Assembly: GCA_003215475.1 (NCBI GenBank)
Contig: QCKH01000001.1
Span: forward strand, 1 to 64,000
Reading direction: 5' to 3'
DNA from: Prochlorococcus sp. AG-409-L21
GTDB lineage: Bacteria; Cyanobacteriota; Cyanobacteriia; PCC-6307; Cyanobiaceae
DNA: 64,000 nt
Shown piece after piece: positions 19,722 through 30,462 of this stretch. The position numbers and the translations under genes were made by a program. Position 1 is the stretch's first letter; each line of letters opens with the position of its first letter. The notes under the pieces were generated by a model, which had not been told where the DNA came from, did no database searches, and saw nothing but the letters and a program-made list of their open reading frames with translations.

Positions 19722-21338
19722 CTGAAAAAAGAAATACTACTCTTTACTCCGAAGGCTCCTGAGTTTGATGCACTTAGGGTAACTTTAGCTTTTCCAAATA
19801 CATATTCTATCGGTATAACAAACCTTGGCTTTCAAATTGTCTGGGCAGCACTTTCTCAAAGAAAAGATGTAGATGTACGAAGATGGTTTACCGACCAAGC
19901 GGATATCTCTCATCGCAAAAGTGACCTCTTTGGCTTCTCTCTCAGTTGGGAATTAGATGGACCAGTACTTATAGATCTTCTAAAAAAAAATCACATTCCA
20001 ATCTGGGGTTATCAACGAGGAAATGATGATCCGATTATTTTTGGAGGAGGGCAAGTTCTAACTGCAAATCCAGAACCTTTTGCTCCGTTCTTAGATGTAG
20101 TTCTATTGGGTGATAGCGAGAATTTGTTGCCAATCTTAATTACAACAATTAAAGAAAGTAAAGGAATGGAGCGGAGTCAGAAATTAAAGAAATTAGCTCA
20201 AATACCTGGTGTCTATATACCAAGTCTCTACCAACCTATATATGATAAAAATGGAAAATTAATTGAAGTCAAACCAATTGCTTCTGAAATTCCTAAGTTT
20301 GTTACAAAGCAAACCTGGCAGGGTAATACTTTAAGTCACTCAACTGTTATTACTCCCGATGCAGCCTGGCCAAACATTCATATGATCGAAGTTGTTCGTA
20401 GTTGCCCAGAACTATGTCGCTTTTGTCTAGCAAGCTACCTCAACCTACCTTTTCGGAATTCATCACTGAACGAAGGCCTAATTCCAGCCTTAGAAAAAGG
20501 CTTTGCAATTACTAAACGAATTGGCTTATTAGGTGCTTCTATAAGTCAACACCCTGAATTTGCAGACCTCATAGATTGGTTAAATCAAGATAGATTTGAT
20601 GATATGAGACTAAGCATGAGCTCTGTTCGAGCAACAACAGTAAATTTAAAAATGACTCGCCTGCTTTCCAAAAGAAATTGCAAGTCAATTACAATCGCAA
20701 TCGAAAGTGGTAGTGAAAAAGTAAGAAAGCTCGTCAATAAAAAACTTTCGGAAGAAGAAATTTTTGATGCCGCCAAATATGCAAAAGAAGGAGGATTATC
20801 AGGTCTCAAACTTTATGGCATGGTTGGGTTACCAGAAGAACAACAAGAAGATATAGAAGCAACAAGTGACCTCTTAATAAGATTAAAAAGAAAAAATCCA
20901 GGAATAAGGCTCACTCTAGGTGTTAGCACATTTGTACCAAAGGCCCAAACACCGTTTCAATGGTTTGGGGTGAGAAAAGAAGCAAAAACGCGTTTACAAA
21001 GCCTTGCCAAGCAATTAAAGCCAAATGGCATAGATTTACGACCTGAAAGTTATGGATGGAGTGTTATACAAGCTCTTATATCACGTAGTGATAGACGACT
21101 AGCTGAAGTCATCCTTACAGTGCAGGGTTCCCAAAATAGTTTAGGAGAATGGAAAAAAGCATATAAACTCATTCAAGAAAAAAGAACCAAATCCAACTCA
21201 AATGAACAACTACCACTTTGGGAAGATATTGTTCATAATGAATGGGATCAAAATAATATTTTACCCTGGATGCATTTACAAGATCCACTTTCGTATAATC
21301 AGCTTATTAAACATAAGGAAAATGCTTTTAAGCACTAA
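19722..21338 (+). CDS. Radical SAM protein with N-terminal B12-binding-like region
   Basis: Radical SAM enzyme of unknown substrate. The cluster motif is in VRSCPELCRFCLASY, followed by a typical GLSGLKLYGMVGLPEE region. Reading frame and homology-like sequence continue upstream of the first ATG/GTG/TTG-type start (TTG at 20106): the segment 19722-20105 encodes LRVTFPNTYSIG-like residues typical of the N-terminal domain of this family (here LRVTLAFPNTYSIGITNLG) and VLLGDSE at its end. The frame is open from 19689, and the only plausible initiator near the conserved beginning is CTG at 19722 (LKKEILLFTPKAPEFDAL), two bases after the CLC stop. Total about 538 residues. Non-standard start or a sequencing slip are both possible. 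Confidence 0.8.
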   Translation: MKKEILLFTPKAPEFDALRVTLAFPNTYSIGITNLGFQIVWAALSQRKDVDVRRWFTDQADISHRKSDLFGFSLSWELDGPVLIDLLKKNHIPIWGYQRGNDDPIIFGGGQVLTANPEPFAPFLDVVLLGDSENLLPILITTIKESKGMERSQKLKKLAQIPGVYIPSLYQPIYDKNGKLIEVKPIASEIPKFVTKQTWQGNTLSHSTVITPDAAWPNIHMIEVVRSCPELCRFCLASYLNLPFRNSSLNEGLIPALEKGFAITKRIGLLGASISQHPEFADLIDWLNQDRFDDMRLSMSSVRATTVNLKMTRLLSKRNCKSITIAIESGSEKVRKLVNKKLSEEEIFDAAKYAKEGGLSGLKLYGMVGLPEEQQEDIEATSDLLIRLKRKNPGIRLTLGVSTFVPKAQTPFQWFGVRKEAKTRLQSLAKQLKPNGIDLRPESYGWSVIQALISRSDRRLAEVILTVQGSQNSLGEWKKAYKLIQEKRTKSNSNEQLPLWEDIVHNEWDQNNILPWMHLQDPLSYNQLIKHKENAFKH

Positions 21339-21353
21339 AAACTAGAAATATAA

Positions 21354-22202
21354 TTAGGCGAGTATGGCTGTTCTACCTTGATATACCATTACTTGTCTAC
21401 GCAAATGAAATCTCAATGCTCTCGCCAAAGCGATCCTTTCCGTATCACGCCCTTTCCTGATTAAATCAGAAACTTCATCGCGATGAGTTACATGTGCAAT
21501 TGTTTGATCAATAATAGGTCCTTCATCTAGGTTTTCTGTTACATAATGAGCAGTTGCTCCTATTAATTTCACGCCTCTCTCCCACGCTCTATGATAGGGT
21601 TTAGATCCCTTGAAGGCTGGTAAAAAAGAATGATGTATATTAATAATTGGAGGAGAACTTTTTAAAAAATCATTGCTTAAAATCTGCATATATTTTGCCA
21701 AAACTATTAGATCAATTTTATACTCTGATATTGTCTTCAAAATAATTTTTTCTGAAATTAATTTATCATCTTTATTAACAGGTACACATTTATAGTACAC
21801 ATCGAATCCTTCACATATTTTTTGTAATTCAGTATGATTAGAAACAATCAAAGGTACGGTCATATTCATTTCTTGAGTATTGACACGCCATAGCAAATCT
21901 AAAAGGCAATGACTTTGCTTGCTAACAAAAATAGCAACACGAGGAAATTCATCAGAAAAATTGACTTGAGCTTTTCCTCCAAAAGAATTTGCAAGTTGAA
22001 CGATTTCTTCCTTAATTGATAACCTAGATAAATTAAATCCCGCAAGATCCCATTCCAATCTACTCAAAAATAAACCTGCACCTTCATCAGTATGATGATC
22101 AGCGTGGCGAATATTACCATTATTGCTAGCTATCCAACCTGATAGTTGACTAACCAAACCAGGACGGTCAGGACAGATAAGCTGCAAGATTACAGTAGTC
22201 AA
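21354..22202 (-). CDS. purU: Formyltetrahydrofolate deformylase
   Basis: Hydrolyses 10-formyl-THF to formate and THF, balancing one-carbon pools. The N-terminal ACT-like regulatory domain (LQLICPDRPGLVSQLSGWIA) is followed by a formyltransferase-type hydrolase domain with the catalytic Asn-His region NIHHSFLPAFKG and the Asp in DEGPIIDQ. Length (282) is standard. The start is a TTG; no ATG is available without cutting into the ACT domain. It converges on the radical SAM gene and diverges from the FAD oxidoreductase gene. Confidence 0.93.
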   Translation of the reverse strand: MTTVILQLICPDRPGLVSQLSGWIASNNGNIRHADHHTDEGAGLFLSRLEWDLAGFNLSRLSIKEEIVQLANSFGGKAQVNFSDEFPRVAIFVSKQSHCLLDLLWRVNTQEMNMTVPLIVSNHTELQKICEGFDVYYKCVPVNKDDKLISEKIILKTISEYKIDLIVLAKYMQILSNDFLKSSPPIINIHHSFLPAFKGSKPYHRAWERGVKLIGATAHYVTENLDEGPIIDQTIAHVTHRDEVSDLIRKGRDTERIALARALRFHLRRQVMVYQGRTAILA

Positions 22203-22281
22203 AACTAAAAAATAACATATCTAATTATTATCTACTTTTCACTAGTTATGCCAACACCAACAATTAATAGGAACTAGAAAC

Positions 22282-23364
22282 ATGGTATTTAAAGAAATTG
22301 CAATTATTGGAGGAGGAGTCATAGGAAAAACGACTGCTTTTCATTTGGCAACTCTTGGTCACAAAATAGTTATTATTGATCCTGAATTAGATACACCAGT
22401 AGAACAAAATAATCCTCTTACAGGCAGTAAAGCCTCATTAGGAATATTAATGGGAAATACATTTCGTAGATCATCTGGACGTGCTTGGCGACTAAGGCAA
22501 CGAAGTATGGAATTATGGCCCAAATTAATTCACAAGATAACTAGCAAAGAAATACATTTGGAATTAGAAACACCATTAATTCAATTTGCAAATGACAAAC
22601 ACCAAATGGAAGTAATTAGCAAATTAACAAAGGAAAGAGAGAATTTAGGATTGAGATCTTTAAAAAATACTCTCAACATATCAGGAGGGCGGGCCTGGCC
22701 ATCGAACAAGTTTGGAGGACTAATCTCAAACTACGATGGTCGTATTGATCCAAAGAAATTACTTGCCTGTCTAAGCATTGCACTTGAAAGATTAAAGGTA
22801 TTCAAAATCTCTGCAAAAGCTTTATCTCTTTATCGCTCATCACAACTAACAGGAGGAAAGTGGAAAATACTTCTAGATAACAATCAAACTCTTCAGAAAG
22901 ACATAGTAATTCTTTGTTCATCTCTAGGTAGTGAGGCATTACTTAAATCAATAGGGTACACCTATCCAATAAATGCCGTCCTTGGACAAGCAATAGAACT
23001 TGTTATAAAAAAAGATTATAAAAATTGGGAAGGTTGGCCAAAAGTTCTTATTAGTAATGGAATCAATCTGATTCCTCAAAAAGAAAACGAAATTCTTATA
23101 GGGGCAACATTAGAACCTGGAACAAAGCCCAATATGCTGGAACTCAAAAAAATGCAGGAATTAAATGGCAATGCCCCAGAATGGCTCAAAAGTGCTTCCA
23201 TAAAAAACCATTGGTATGGATTAAGAGCAAAGCCTCAAAACAATGCTGCACCTTTACTTGAAAATCTAGAACCAGGGCTAATCCTTAATACTGGACATTA
23301 TAGAAATGGAATACTCTTAGCGCCTGCTTGTGCGGAATGGGTCTCAGAACAAATAAATATTTAA
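22282..23364 (+). CDS. FAD-dependent oxidoreductase, D-amino-acid-oxidase family
   Basis: Flavoprotein of 360 residues. The dinucleotide-binding motif IIGGGVIGKTTAFHLATLG opens the protein and ends with the acidic residue in IIDPE. The C-terminal part (WYGLRAKPQNNAAPLL then LNTGHYRNGILLAPA) resembles the glycine oxidase/D-amino acid oxidase group (DAO). Related ThiO-type enzymes make iminoglycine for thiamine synthesis, but no thi gene is adjacent, so substrate is open. Its stop abuts the convergent dnaK stop with no base between. Confidence 0.82.
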   Translation: MVFKEIAIIGGGVIGKTTAFHLATLGHKIVIIDPELDTPVEQNNPLTGSKASLGILMGNTFRRSSGRAWRLRQRSMELWPKLIHKITSKEIHLELETPLIQFANDKHQMEVISKLTKERENLGLRSLKNTLNISGGRAWPSNKFGGLISNYDGRIDPKKLLACLSIALERLKVFKISAKALSLYRSSQLTGGKWKILLDNNQTLQKDIVILCSSLGSEALLKSIGYTYPINAVLGQAIELVIKKDYKNWEGWPKVLISNGINLIPQKENEILIGATLEPGTKPNMLELKKMQELNGNAPEWLKSASIKNHWYGLRAKPQNNAAPLLENLEPGLILNTGHYRNGILLAPACAEWVSEQINI

Positions 23365-25278
<1,914 letters not shown>

Positions 25279-25378
25279 CTAAAAAAATAATGTCTTTATT
25301 AATAGAATCATCCTCGTTAGTGAGAGCACTTAGAGGCGAGGTGTGGTTCCCGAACAGGAAAAGAACTAGTCTATAAAA

Positions 25379-26287
25379 ATGGAGCAATTTTCTAAGGAAT
25401 TAATTAATGGAAACACAAGTCTTGTAGGGGTTATTGGGTATCCCGTCAATCACTCATTATCTCCCACAATTCATAATGCAGCATTAAAAGCACTTAACTT
25501 AAATTGGTGCTATCTAGCCATACCTTCTACAAAGGAAAATTTAGAAATAGTTATCAAGGGCTTAAGAGCAATGGATTGTAAAGGTCTTAATATAACAATC
25601 CCCCATAAAACTGAAGCTATAAATCTCTGCAATGAAATTAGTCCGATTGCAAAAAAGATTGGTTCTATTAACACATTAATACCAAATAATTTTAACAGTT
25701 GGAATGGAACTAATACCGATATAGAAGGCTTTCTTGCCCCACTAATACTATATAATTATCCGAAAAATACAAAAACATTAATAATTGGATGTGGAGGAAG
25801 TGCACGCGCAGTTGTACATGGATTATATAGATTAAAAGTTTCAAATATAACTATTGTAGGTAGAAAAGAAAAATCTTTAAATGACTTTATAAATACAATT
25901 AATATACCTAATGATTCATCAATCAACATTCTTCCACTAACTCAAACAGATCCATCAATAAAAGAGCATATTAAACATGCAAATTTAATAGTTAATACTA
26001 CACCTGTAGGTATGTATAGCAACACAGATAAAAACAATTCAATACAAGTACCACTAGGACAAGAGATATGGGATAATCTACAATCCGGTACAATTTTATA
26101 TGATTTAATTTACAAGCCAAAGCCAACAGAGTGGCTGAAACTTGGAGAAAAATATTCCTGTAAAACAATTGATGGACTTGAAATGCTAATCCAACAAGGA
26201 GCAGCATCTCTTCGATTATGGAGTGGAATAGAAGATATGCCTATTAATATAATGAGAAATGCTGCCAAAACTGCTTTAATAAATTGA
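25379..26287 (+). CDS. aroE: Shikimate dehydrogenase
   Basis: NADPH-dependent reduction of 3-dehydroshikimate, fourth step of the shikimate pathway. Substrate-binding residues are in GYPVNHSLSPTIHNAAL (N-terminus) and NITIPHKTEA with the catalytic Lys; the nucleotide-binding loop is IIGCGGSARAVVHGL; DGLEMLIQQGAASLRLW closes the protein as in typical AroE. Length 302. The ATG follows a ~110-base divergent gap from dnaK. A short gap leads to the Tic20-like gene on the same strand. Confidence 0.94.
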   Translation: MEQFSKELINGNTSLVGVIGYPVNHSLSPTIHNAALKALNLNWCYLAIPSTKENLEIVIKGLRAMDCKGLNITIPHKTEAINLCNEISPIAKKIGSINTLIPNNFNSWNGTNTDIEGFLAPLILYNYPKNTKTLIIGCGGSARAVVHGLYRLKVSNITIVGRKEKSLNDFINTINIPNDSSINILPLTQTDPSIKEHIKHANLIVNTTPVGMYSNTDKNNSIQVPLGQEIWDNLQSGTILYDLIYKPKPTEWLKLGEKYSCKTIDGLEMLIQQGAASLRLWSGIEDMPINIMRNAAKTALIN

Positions 26288-26299
26288 TATTATAAGATT

Positions 26300-26758
26300 A
26301 TGATTCCTTTAAAAGAAAGAATAATAAGTACAATGCTTTATATACTGCCATGGAGTGATGTGGTTCCTTATGGAAGTTATATATATAGCAATTTTCCAAT
26401 TTTTGAATTATTAGCTTTGCCAAGAATTCCTATCTTAATTGTGCAACAAAATCTTCCTTTTGGAGATTTTTTGATATTTTTAATACTTTTTTTAGGCGTT
26501 GCAAAAAACTACAAAATCCCATATTTTATAAGATTTAATACTATGCAAATACTTCTTTTAAAACTAGGTTTAATTATTTTCAATTATGGTTACATCTTAT
26601 TAATAAGAGTAAATATAAATTCAGCTATCGGAGACTTTCTCGAAACGATTATTTTCGTTGGAACACTTACTATCATTCTTTTTGCAATTACTCAATGTTC
26701 CAGAGGATTTAAACCCGATATACCCATTGTTAGTGAAGCAGCAGAAATGCAAATTTGA
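26300..26758 (+). CDS. Tic20/Ycf60-family membrane protein
   Basis: Small membrane protein (152 residues, about four hydrophobic segments). The order of elements, RIISTMLYILPWSDVVPYG, then a proline-rich loop, then IPYFIRFNTMQILLLK, matches the cyanobacterial/plastid Tic20 family. In chloroplasts Tic20 is a protein-conducting subunit of the inner-envelope import machine; the cyanobacterial role is not settled. It lies 12 bases after aroE, so it is probably co-transcribed. Confidence 0.75.
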   Translation: MIPLKERIISTMLYILPWSDVVPYGSYIYSNFPIFELLALPRIPILIVQQNLPFGDFLIFLILFLGVAKNYKIPYFIRFNTMQILLLKLGLIIFNYGYILLIRVNINSAIGDFLETIIFVGTLTIILFAITQCSRGFKPDIPIVSEAAEMQI

Positions 26759-26797
26759 AGAAAAAACCATCTAGGGCTATTGTGTAGGATCCGTCGT

Positions 26798-26809
26798 TCA
26801 ATTAATTGA
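26798..26809. promoter_or_regulatory. Palindrome in the rpsF leader
   Basis: TCAATTAATTGA is a perfect 12-base palindrome within the 77-base stretch before rpsF. It could form a small hairpin or be a protein site. Autoregulatory S6:S18 leader elements are known in other bacteria, but I cannot recognise their diagnostic structure here. Confidence 0.3.
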
Positions 26810-26835
26810 GCCTGTAGTCCCTGTCGGAAAACTCT

Positions 26836-27336
26836 ATGTCAGATCCAACTTATTACGAGACAATGTATATCCTTCGTCCTGACATTCCAGAGGACGAGGT
26901 AGATTCCCATTTAAAAAAATATAGTGAGGTCCTTGAAAAAGCTAAAGCACAAGTTGTGGACAACCAAATGCGAGGGAAAAGAAGACTTGCATACACCATA
27001 GGGAAATACAAAGAAGGTATTTATGTACAGCTAAGTCATCAAGGAGATGGGAAACAAGTCGAGTCTCTAGAAAAAGCTATGAGATTAAGTGAAGATATTA
27101 TCCGCTATTTAACTGTGAAACAATATGGATCGCTTCCAGCCAAAAGAGCACCGAAAACATCAGAAAAAGATATGGCCAAAACTAGTGAAGAAAAGGTAAA
27201 TACAGAAGCTAAGGAAGAAAAAACTAATGAAAGTCAAGAAAAAATAAAAAAAGAAGAGAAAACTGAACCAACTAAAGAAGCAAGCAAAGAAGAACCAGCT
27301 AAAGAAGAGCCAGCTCAGGAAGCAAGCAAAGAATAA
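26836..27336 (+). CDS. rpsF: 30S ribosomal protein S6
   Basis: Small-subunit ribosomal protein that pairs with S18. The S6 fold is complete in the first ~100 residues ([17 protein letters not shown], then [20 protein letters not shown], then [12 protein letters not shown]). It continues for about 60 residues as a low-complexity Lys/Glu/Ala/Pro tail with short repeats such as [16 protein letters not shown]; the tail makes the protein longer (166) than most S6 proteins. rpsR and rplI, often linked to rpsF elsewhere, are not adjacent. Stop lies three bases from the convergent argG stop. Confidence 0.95.
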   Translation: MSDPTYYETMYILRPDIPEDEVDSHLKKYSEVLEKAKAQVVDNQMRGKRRLAYTIGKYKEGIYVQLSHQGDGKQVESLEKAMRLSEDIIRYLTVKQYGSLPAKRAPKTSEKDMAKTSEEKVNTEAKEEKTNESQEKIKKEEKTEPTKEASKEEPAKEEPAQEASKE

Positions 27337-27339
27337 AAA

Positions 27340-28551
27340 TTATTGATTCTTCTTGCTTACTGAAGCCCAGACTCGATTTGCAAGACCCCAAATATAAATA
27401 AATCCCTCAGCAAATTTGTGTTCAAATTTATCATTTGATCCATAAGTAGATATATCAGATAGATATAAACTGTTTGACAAGGATTTGCGACCTATTATTG
27501 TCGCATTACCCTTATGTAGTCTTAATTTAACGACTCCATTAACATCAATCTGTGTTTTATCTATAAATGCATCAATAGCATTTTTTAAAGGGCTAAACCA
27601 AAAGCCTTGATACACCAAATCAGCCCATTGTCTTTCAAGGCTCACCTTTGTTTTTAAGACATCTGCAGATAATGTAATACTTTCAAGTTCTTGATGACAT
27701 TTAATTAATAATAATAATCCTGGAGTCTCATAAATTTCTCTACTTTTTATTCCTACGACTCTATCTTCAATCATATCTATCCTACCAAAACCATAGTCTC
27801 CTGCTAGAGAATTGGCTTTTCGAATTAGGCTTACATTATCCATATGAATTCCATCAATTGCTATTGGATTTCCTGCTTCAAACTGAATTTCTATCTCCTT
27901 AGGTTCATCAGGGGAATTATCTATTGAAGATGTAATTTGAAAAACTTCTTCAGGAGGAGCCTCAAAAGGATCTTCCAAAGGCCCAGCTTCTATGCTTCTA
28001 CCTAATAGATTGAGATCAATTGAATAAGGAGACTTTTTGGTAACTGGGGCTGGAATGCCAAATTTCTCCCCATATGCAATTAACTCGGCTCGGCTCATAG
28101 ACCATTCTCTCGCGGGAGTTAGGATTTCCAATTGAGGTGCAAGTGATGCAATAGCCAAATCGAAACGCACTTGATCGTTACCTTTTCCTGTACAACCATG
28201 AGCAACTGCTCCAGCTTCCCTCTCCAAAGCTAATGAGACTAAACGACTAGCAATTAAAGGCCTTGCCAATGCTGTAGACAAAGGGTATTTCCCTTCATAC
28301 AAAGCATTTGCTCGAATAGCAGGAAACGCGAAATCTCTGATAAAAGGTTCTATTAAATTATCTACTAAAGACTCTTTTGCTCCCGCCAATAAAGCTTTTT
28401 GTCGAATAGGTTCTAGTTCTTCTCCTTGGCCTAAATCTGCAGCAAAGGCAATTACTTCCTCAACTCCATATTCATTTTTTAAATACGGAATACAAGCACT
28501 TGTGTCGACTCCGCCAGAATAAGCGAGAATAACTTTGCGTAAATTCCCCAT
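27340..28551 (-). CDS. argG: Argininosuccinate synthase
   Basis: Joins citrulline and aspartate with ATP, the penultimate step of arginine synthesis. The PP-loop is in [19 protein letters not shown] near the N-terminus; [14 protein letters not shown] carries the citrulline/aspartate-binding residues; [13 protein letters not shown] follows. Length 403 is normal. argH, encoding the last step, is about 28 kb to the right. A 64-codon membrane protein gene sits 19 bases upstream on the same strand and is probably co-transcribed. Confidence 0.96.
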   Translation of the reverse strand: MGNLRKVILAYSGGVDTSACIPYLKNEYGVEEVIAFAADLGQGEELEPIRQKALLAGAKESLVDNLIEPFIRDFAFPAIRANALYEGKYPLSTALARPLIASRLVSLALEREAGAVAHGCTGKGNDQVRFDLAIASLAPQLEILTPAREWSMSRAELIAYGEKFGIPAPVTKKSPYSIDLNLLGRSIEAGPLEDPFEAPPEEVFQITSSIDNSPDEPKEIEIQFEAGNPIAIDGIHMDNVSLIRKANSLAGDYGFGRIDMIEDRVVGIKSREIYETPGLLLLIKCHQELESITLSADVLKTKVSLERQWADLVYQGFWFSPLKNAIDAFIDKTQIDVNGVVKLRLHKGNATIIGRKSLSNSLYLSDISTYGSNDKFEHKFAEGFIYIWGLANRVWASVSKKNQ

Positions 28552-28570
28552 TAAATAAGACTCCCTTGAG

Positions 28571-28765
28571 TTAAGTCTGAATTTGGCGAGAGGTGATTGC
28601 CAAATAAAAAAACAAAATAATTGATGGCCCTAAGAGCAACCCAAAAACTATAAACGGTCTAATAACAAAAGGTTCAGGATGTTGAATACCCCAAAAACGA
28701 AAAAATAAGGATATGCCAAGAGAAATAAGGAAACTCAAAGCAAATAGAGAAAATTTATTGCCCAA
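28571..28765 (-). CDS. Small two-helix membrane protein, unknown function
   Basis: Predicted 64-residue protein with two hydrophobic helices (about residues 5-22 and 36-58) separated by a short loop with [13 protein letters not shown]. The start is a TTG. I do not recognise a named family, but the compact genome, the tight spacing to argG (19 bases) and its clean two-helix profile support a real gene. The function cannot be inferred from argG alone. Confidence 0.6.
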   Translation of the reverse strand: MGNKFSLFALSFLISLGISLFFRFWGIQHPEPFVIRPFIVFGLLLGPSIILFFYLAITSRQIQT

Positions 28766-28822
28766 AACTACAAATTAACCTCATAATGGATTATGTTATT
28801 ACATCGATGAAAATAAATTTTA

Positions 28823-29077
28823 ATGAGCACTCTTGATACTATCAATCCAGCCTTGACCCGTTATAAAAGAGAGGAACCAGCACCTGTCTTACCTTTACGG
28901 GAAGAACCTGATCTCTTAAGTTGGCTTGAAACAAGCGGAAGGCTAATCTCAGATGAAGTTTCAGCACTTCAAGAAGTTAGTACAGTGGAAGAGGAAGAAT
29001 TATCAGCATTAATGGGTGATAAAGAAGATTATAAAACTGAAGAAGATGATATTTCTGAAGAAGAGTGGGAAGATTAA
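28823..29077 (+). CDS. DUF3134-type small acidic protein
   Basis: Soluble 84-residue protein conserved in cyanobacteria, resembling the DUF3134 family: NPALTRYKREEPAPVLPLRE, then PDLLSWLETSGRL. The last third is strongly acidic (EEDDISEEEWED). No catalytic motif is visible. It is divergent from the small gene upstream of argG and is followed by mraY after about 48 bases on the same strand. Confidence 0.7.
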   Translation: MSTLDTINPALTRYKREEPAPVLPLREEPDLLSWLETSGRLISDEVSALQEVSTVEEEELSALMGDKEDYKTEEDDISEEEWED

Positions 29078-29124
29078 ACTATTTATTAACTAAATAATTA
29101 ATCTAGAGAAGTCGCCTGAATAAA

Positions 29125-30189
29125 TTGAAGTTTAAAACTATCCTACTAGTTACTATAATATTTTTTATCAGTGTCTTAGTAGATATACTTACAGGAAATT
29201 GGAGATTATTGATACCATTAAGTATTAGTAGTCTAATCTCTGGAATAACTACAAAATGGGGAATACAAAAATTAAAGAAAATCAAAGCTGGACAAATCAT
29301 TAGAGAAGAAGGGCCAAAGGATCATTTAAAAAAATCAGGCACTCCTAATATGGGAGGAATAATAATAATACCAATTGGTCTAATTGTTGGATTTATCGTA
29401 AATCTAAATCATGGTCTTAATAAAGAAATAATAGCCATTAGCTTTCTTGCAATTTCTTTTATGTTGATCGGATTTATAGATGACTGGCAGAGTATTAAAT
29501 TGAAAAAGAATACAGGTTTAACACCAAAAGAAAAATTAATATTACAAATAATAGTTGGAACGATATTTTTAATTTTTATTTCCTCAGGAAAATTCATTGA
29601 ACATCAAATATCTTTTATAGGAAATAGCCATATTAATTTAGGTATGTTTTTTTGGCCGATAATATTATTAATATTAATTGCTGAAAGCAATGCAACAAAT
29701 CTTACTGACGGATTAGATGGCTTGGCTAGCGGATGTGGAGCAATAATTTTTACAGGGTTAGCAATAGAATTAATGCTAAGAGGGTCTAATGAAAGTTATG
29801 CTTTTGCAAGTTTATGCATAGCAATAGCTGGGTCTTGGATTGGATTTCTAATTCATAATCAATTCCCAGCAAAAATATTCATGGGTGATACAGGATCACT
29901 TGCTATGGGAGGAACTTTAGTAGCAATTGCATTACTCTCAGATGCTCTTTGGAGCTTATTCATAATGAGTGGTGTTTTTATACTTGAGGCACTTTCAGTA
30001 ATTATTCAAGTAGGACTTTTCAAAGCAACAAAAACTTTTTACGGTAAGGGATATAGATTTTTTCTAATGGCACCTATACACCATCATTTTGAACTTCAGG
30101 GTAATAAAGAGACTAAAATAGTTGAAAGCTTTTGGCTTATAAGTATTTGCTGTATATTTATTGCTCTGAGCTTACGTTCAAGTATCTAA
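29125..30189 (+). CDS. mraY: Phospho-N-acetylmuramoyl-pentapeptide-transferase
   Basis: Makes lipid I by moving phospho-MurNAc-pentapeptide to undecaprenyl phosphate at the inner membrane. About ten hydrophobic segments; catalytic Asp residues in GFIDDWQ and NATNLTDGLDGLASG, the GDTGSLA loop and the histidine cluster MAPIHHHFE are all present. The start is a TTG at 29125 that gives a short N-terminal tail before the first helix; no ATG is nearby. It is not in a dcw cluster; murB and murC are at the right end of the window. Confidence 0.95.
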   Translation: MKFKTILLVTIIFFISVLVDILTGNWRLLIPLSISSLISGITTKWGIQKLKKIKAGQIIREEGPKDHLKKSGTPNMGGIIIIPIGLIVGFIVNLNHGLNKEIIAISFLAISFMLIGFIDDWQSIKLKKNTGLTPKEKLILQIIVGTIFLIFISSGKFIEHQISFIGNSHINLGMFFWPIILLILIAESNATNLTDGLDGLASGCGAIIFTGLAIELMLRGSNESYAFASLCIAIAGSWIGFLIHNQFPAKIFMGDTGSLAMGGTLVAIALLSDALWSLFIMSGVFILEALSVIIQVGLFKATKTFYGKGYRFFLMAPIHHHFELQGNKETKIVESFWLISICCIFIALSLRSSI

Positions 30190-30198
30190 TGAATCTCT

Positions 30199-30462
30199 AT
30201 GGGTTATTTCACTTGGAATGAAACAGGTCTAACAAAAGACTGCGAATCATTAGAAGCTATGGCATATCGTTTTGAAGAATCTGCAAAACTAATGAGAAAA
30301 ATGGCAAAAGATGGTTTCATTCTTAAGAAACAAGATAATGAACAACTTATTACTCATTCAAATAAAAATATCTTCAATGAGTGGGGATTTGTTAGTGAAG
30401 AGCAACCATATCGTCAACTTACTTTAATACCTGATAAAGGAATTATCTTTGCTAAGGAGTAG
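30199..30462 (+). CDS. Conserved-looking small protein, unknown function
   Basis: Predicted 87-residue soluble protein, starting MGYFTWNETGLTKDC and rich in charged residues, with an ATG nine bases after mraY. I do not recognise the family. Codon usage is like the neighbours. Its 3' end overlaps the 3' end of the convergent sucrose-phosphate synthase gene by 49 bases, which is long for this window and suggests one of the two stops has moved. Confidence 0.6.
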   Translation: MGYFTWNETGLTKDCESLEAMAYRFEESAKLMRKMAKDGFILKKQDNEQLITHSNKNIFNEWGFVSEEQPYRQLTLIPDKGIIFAKE

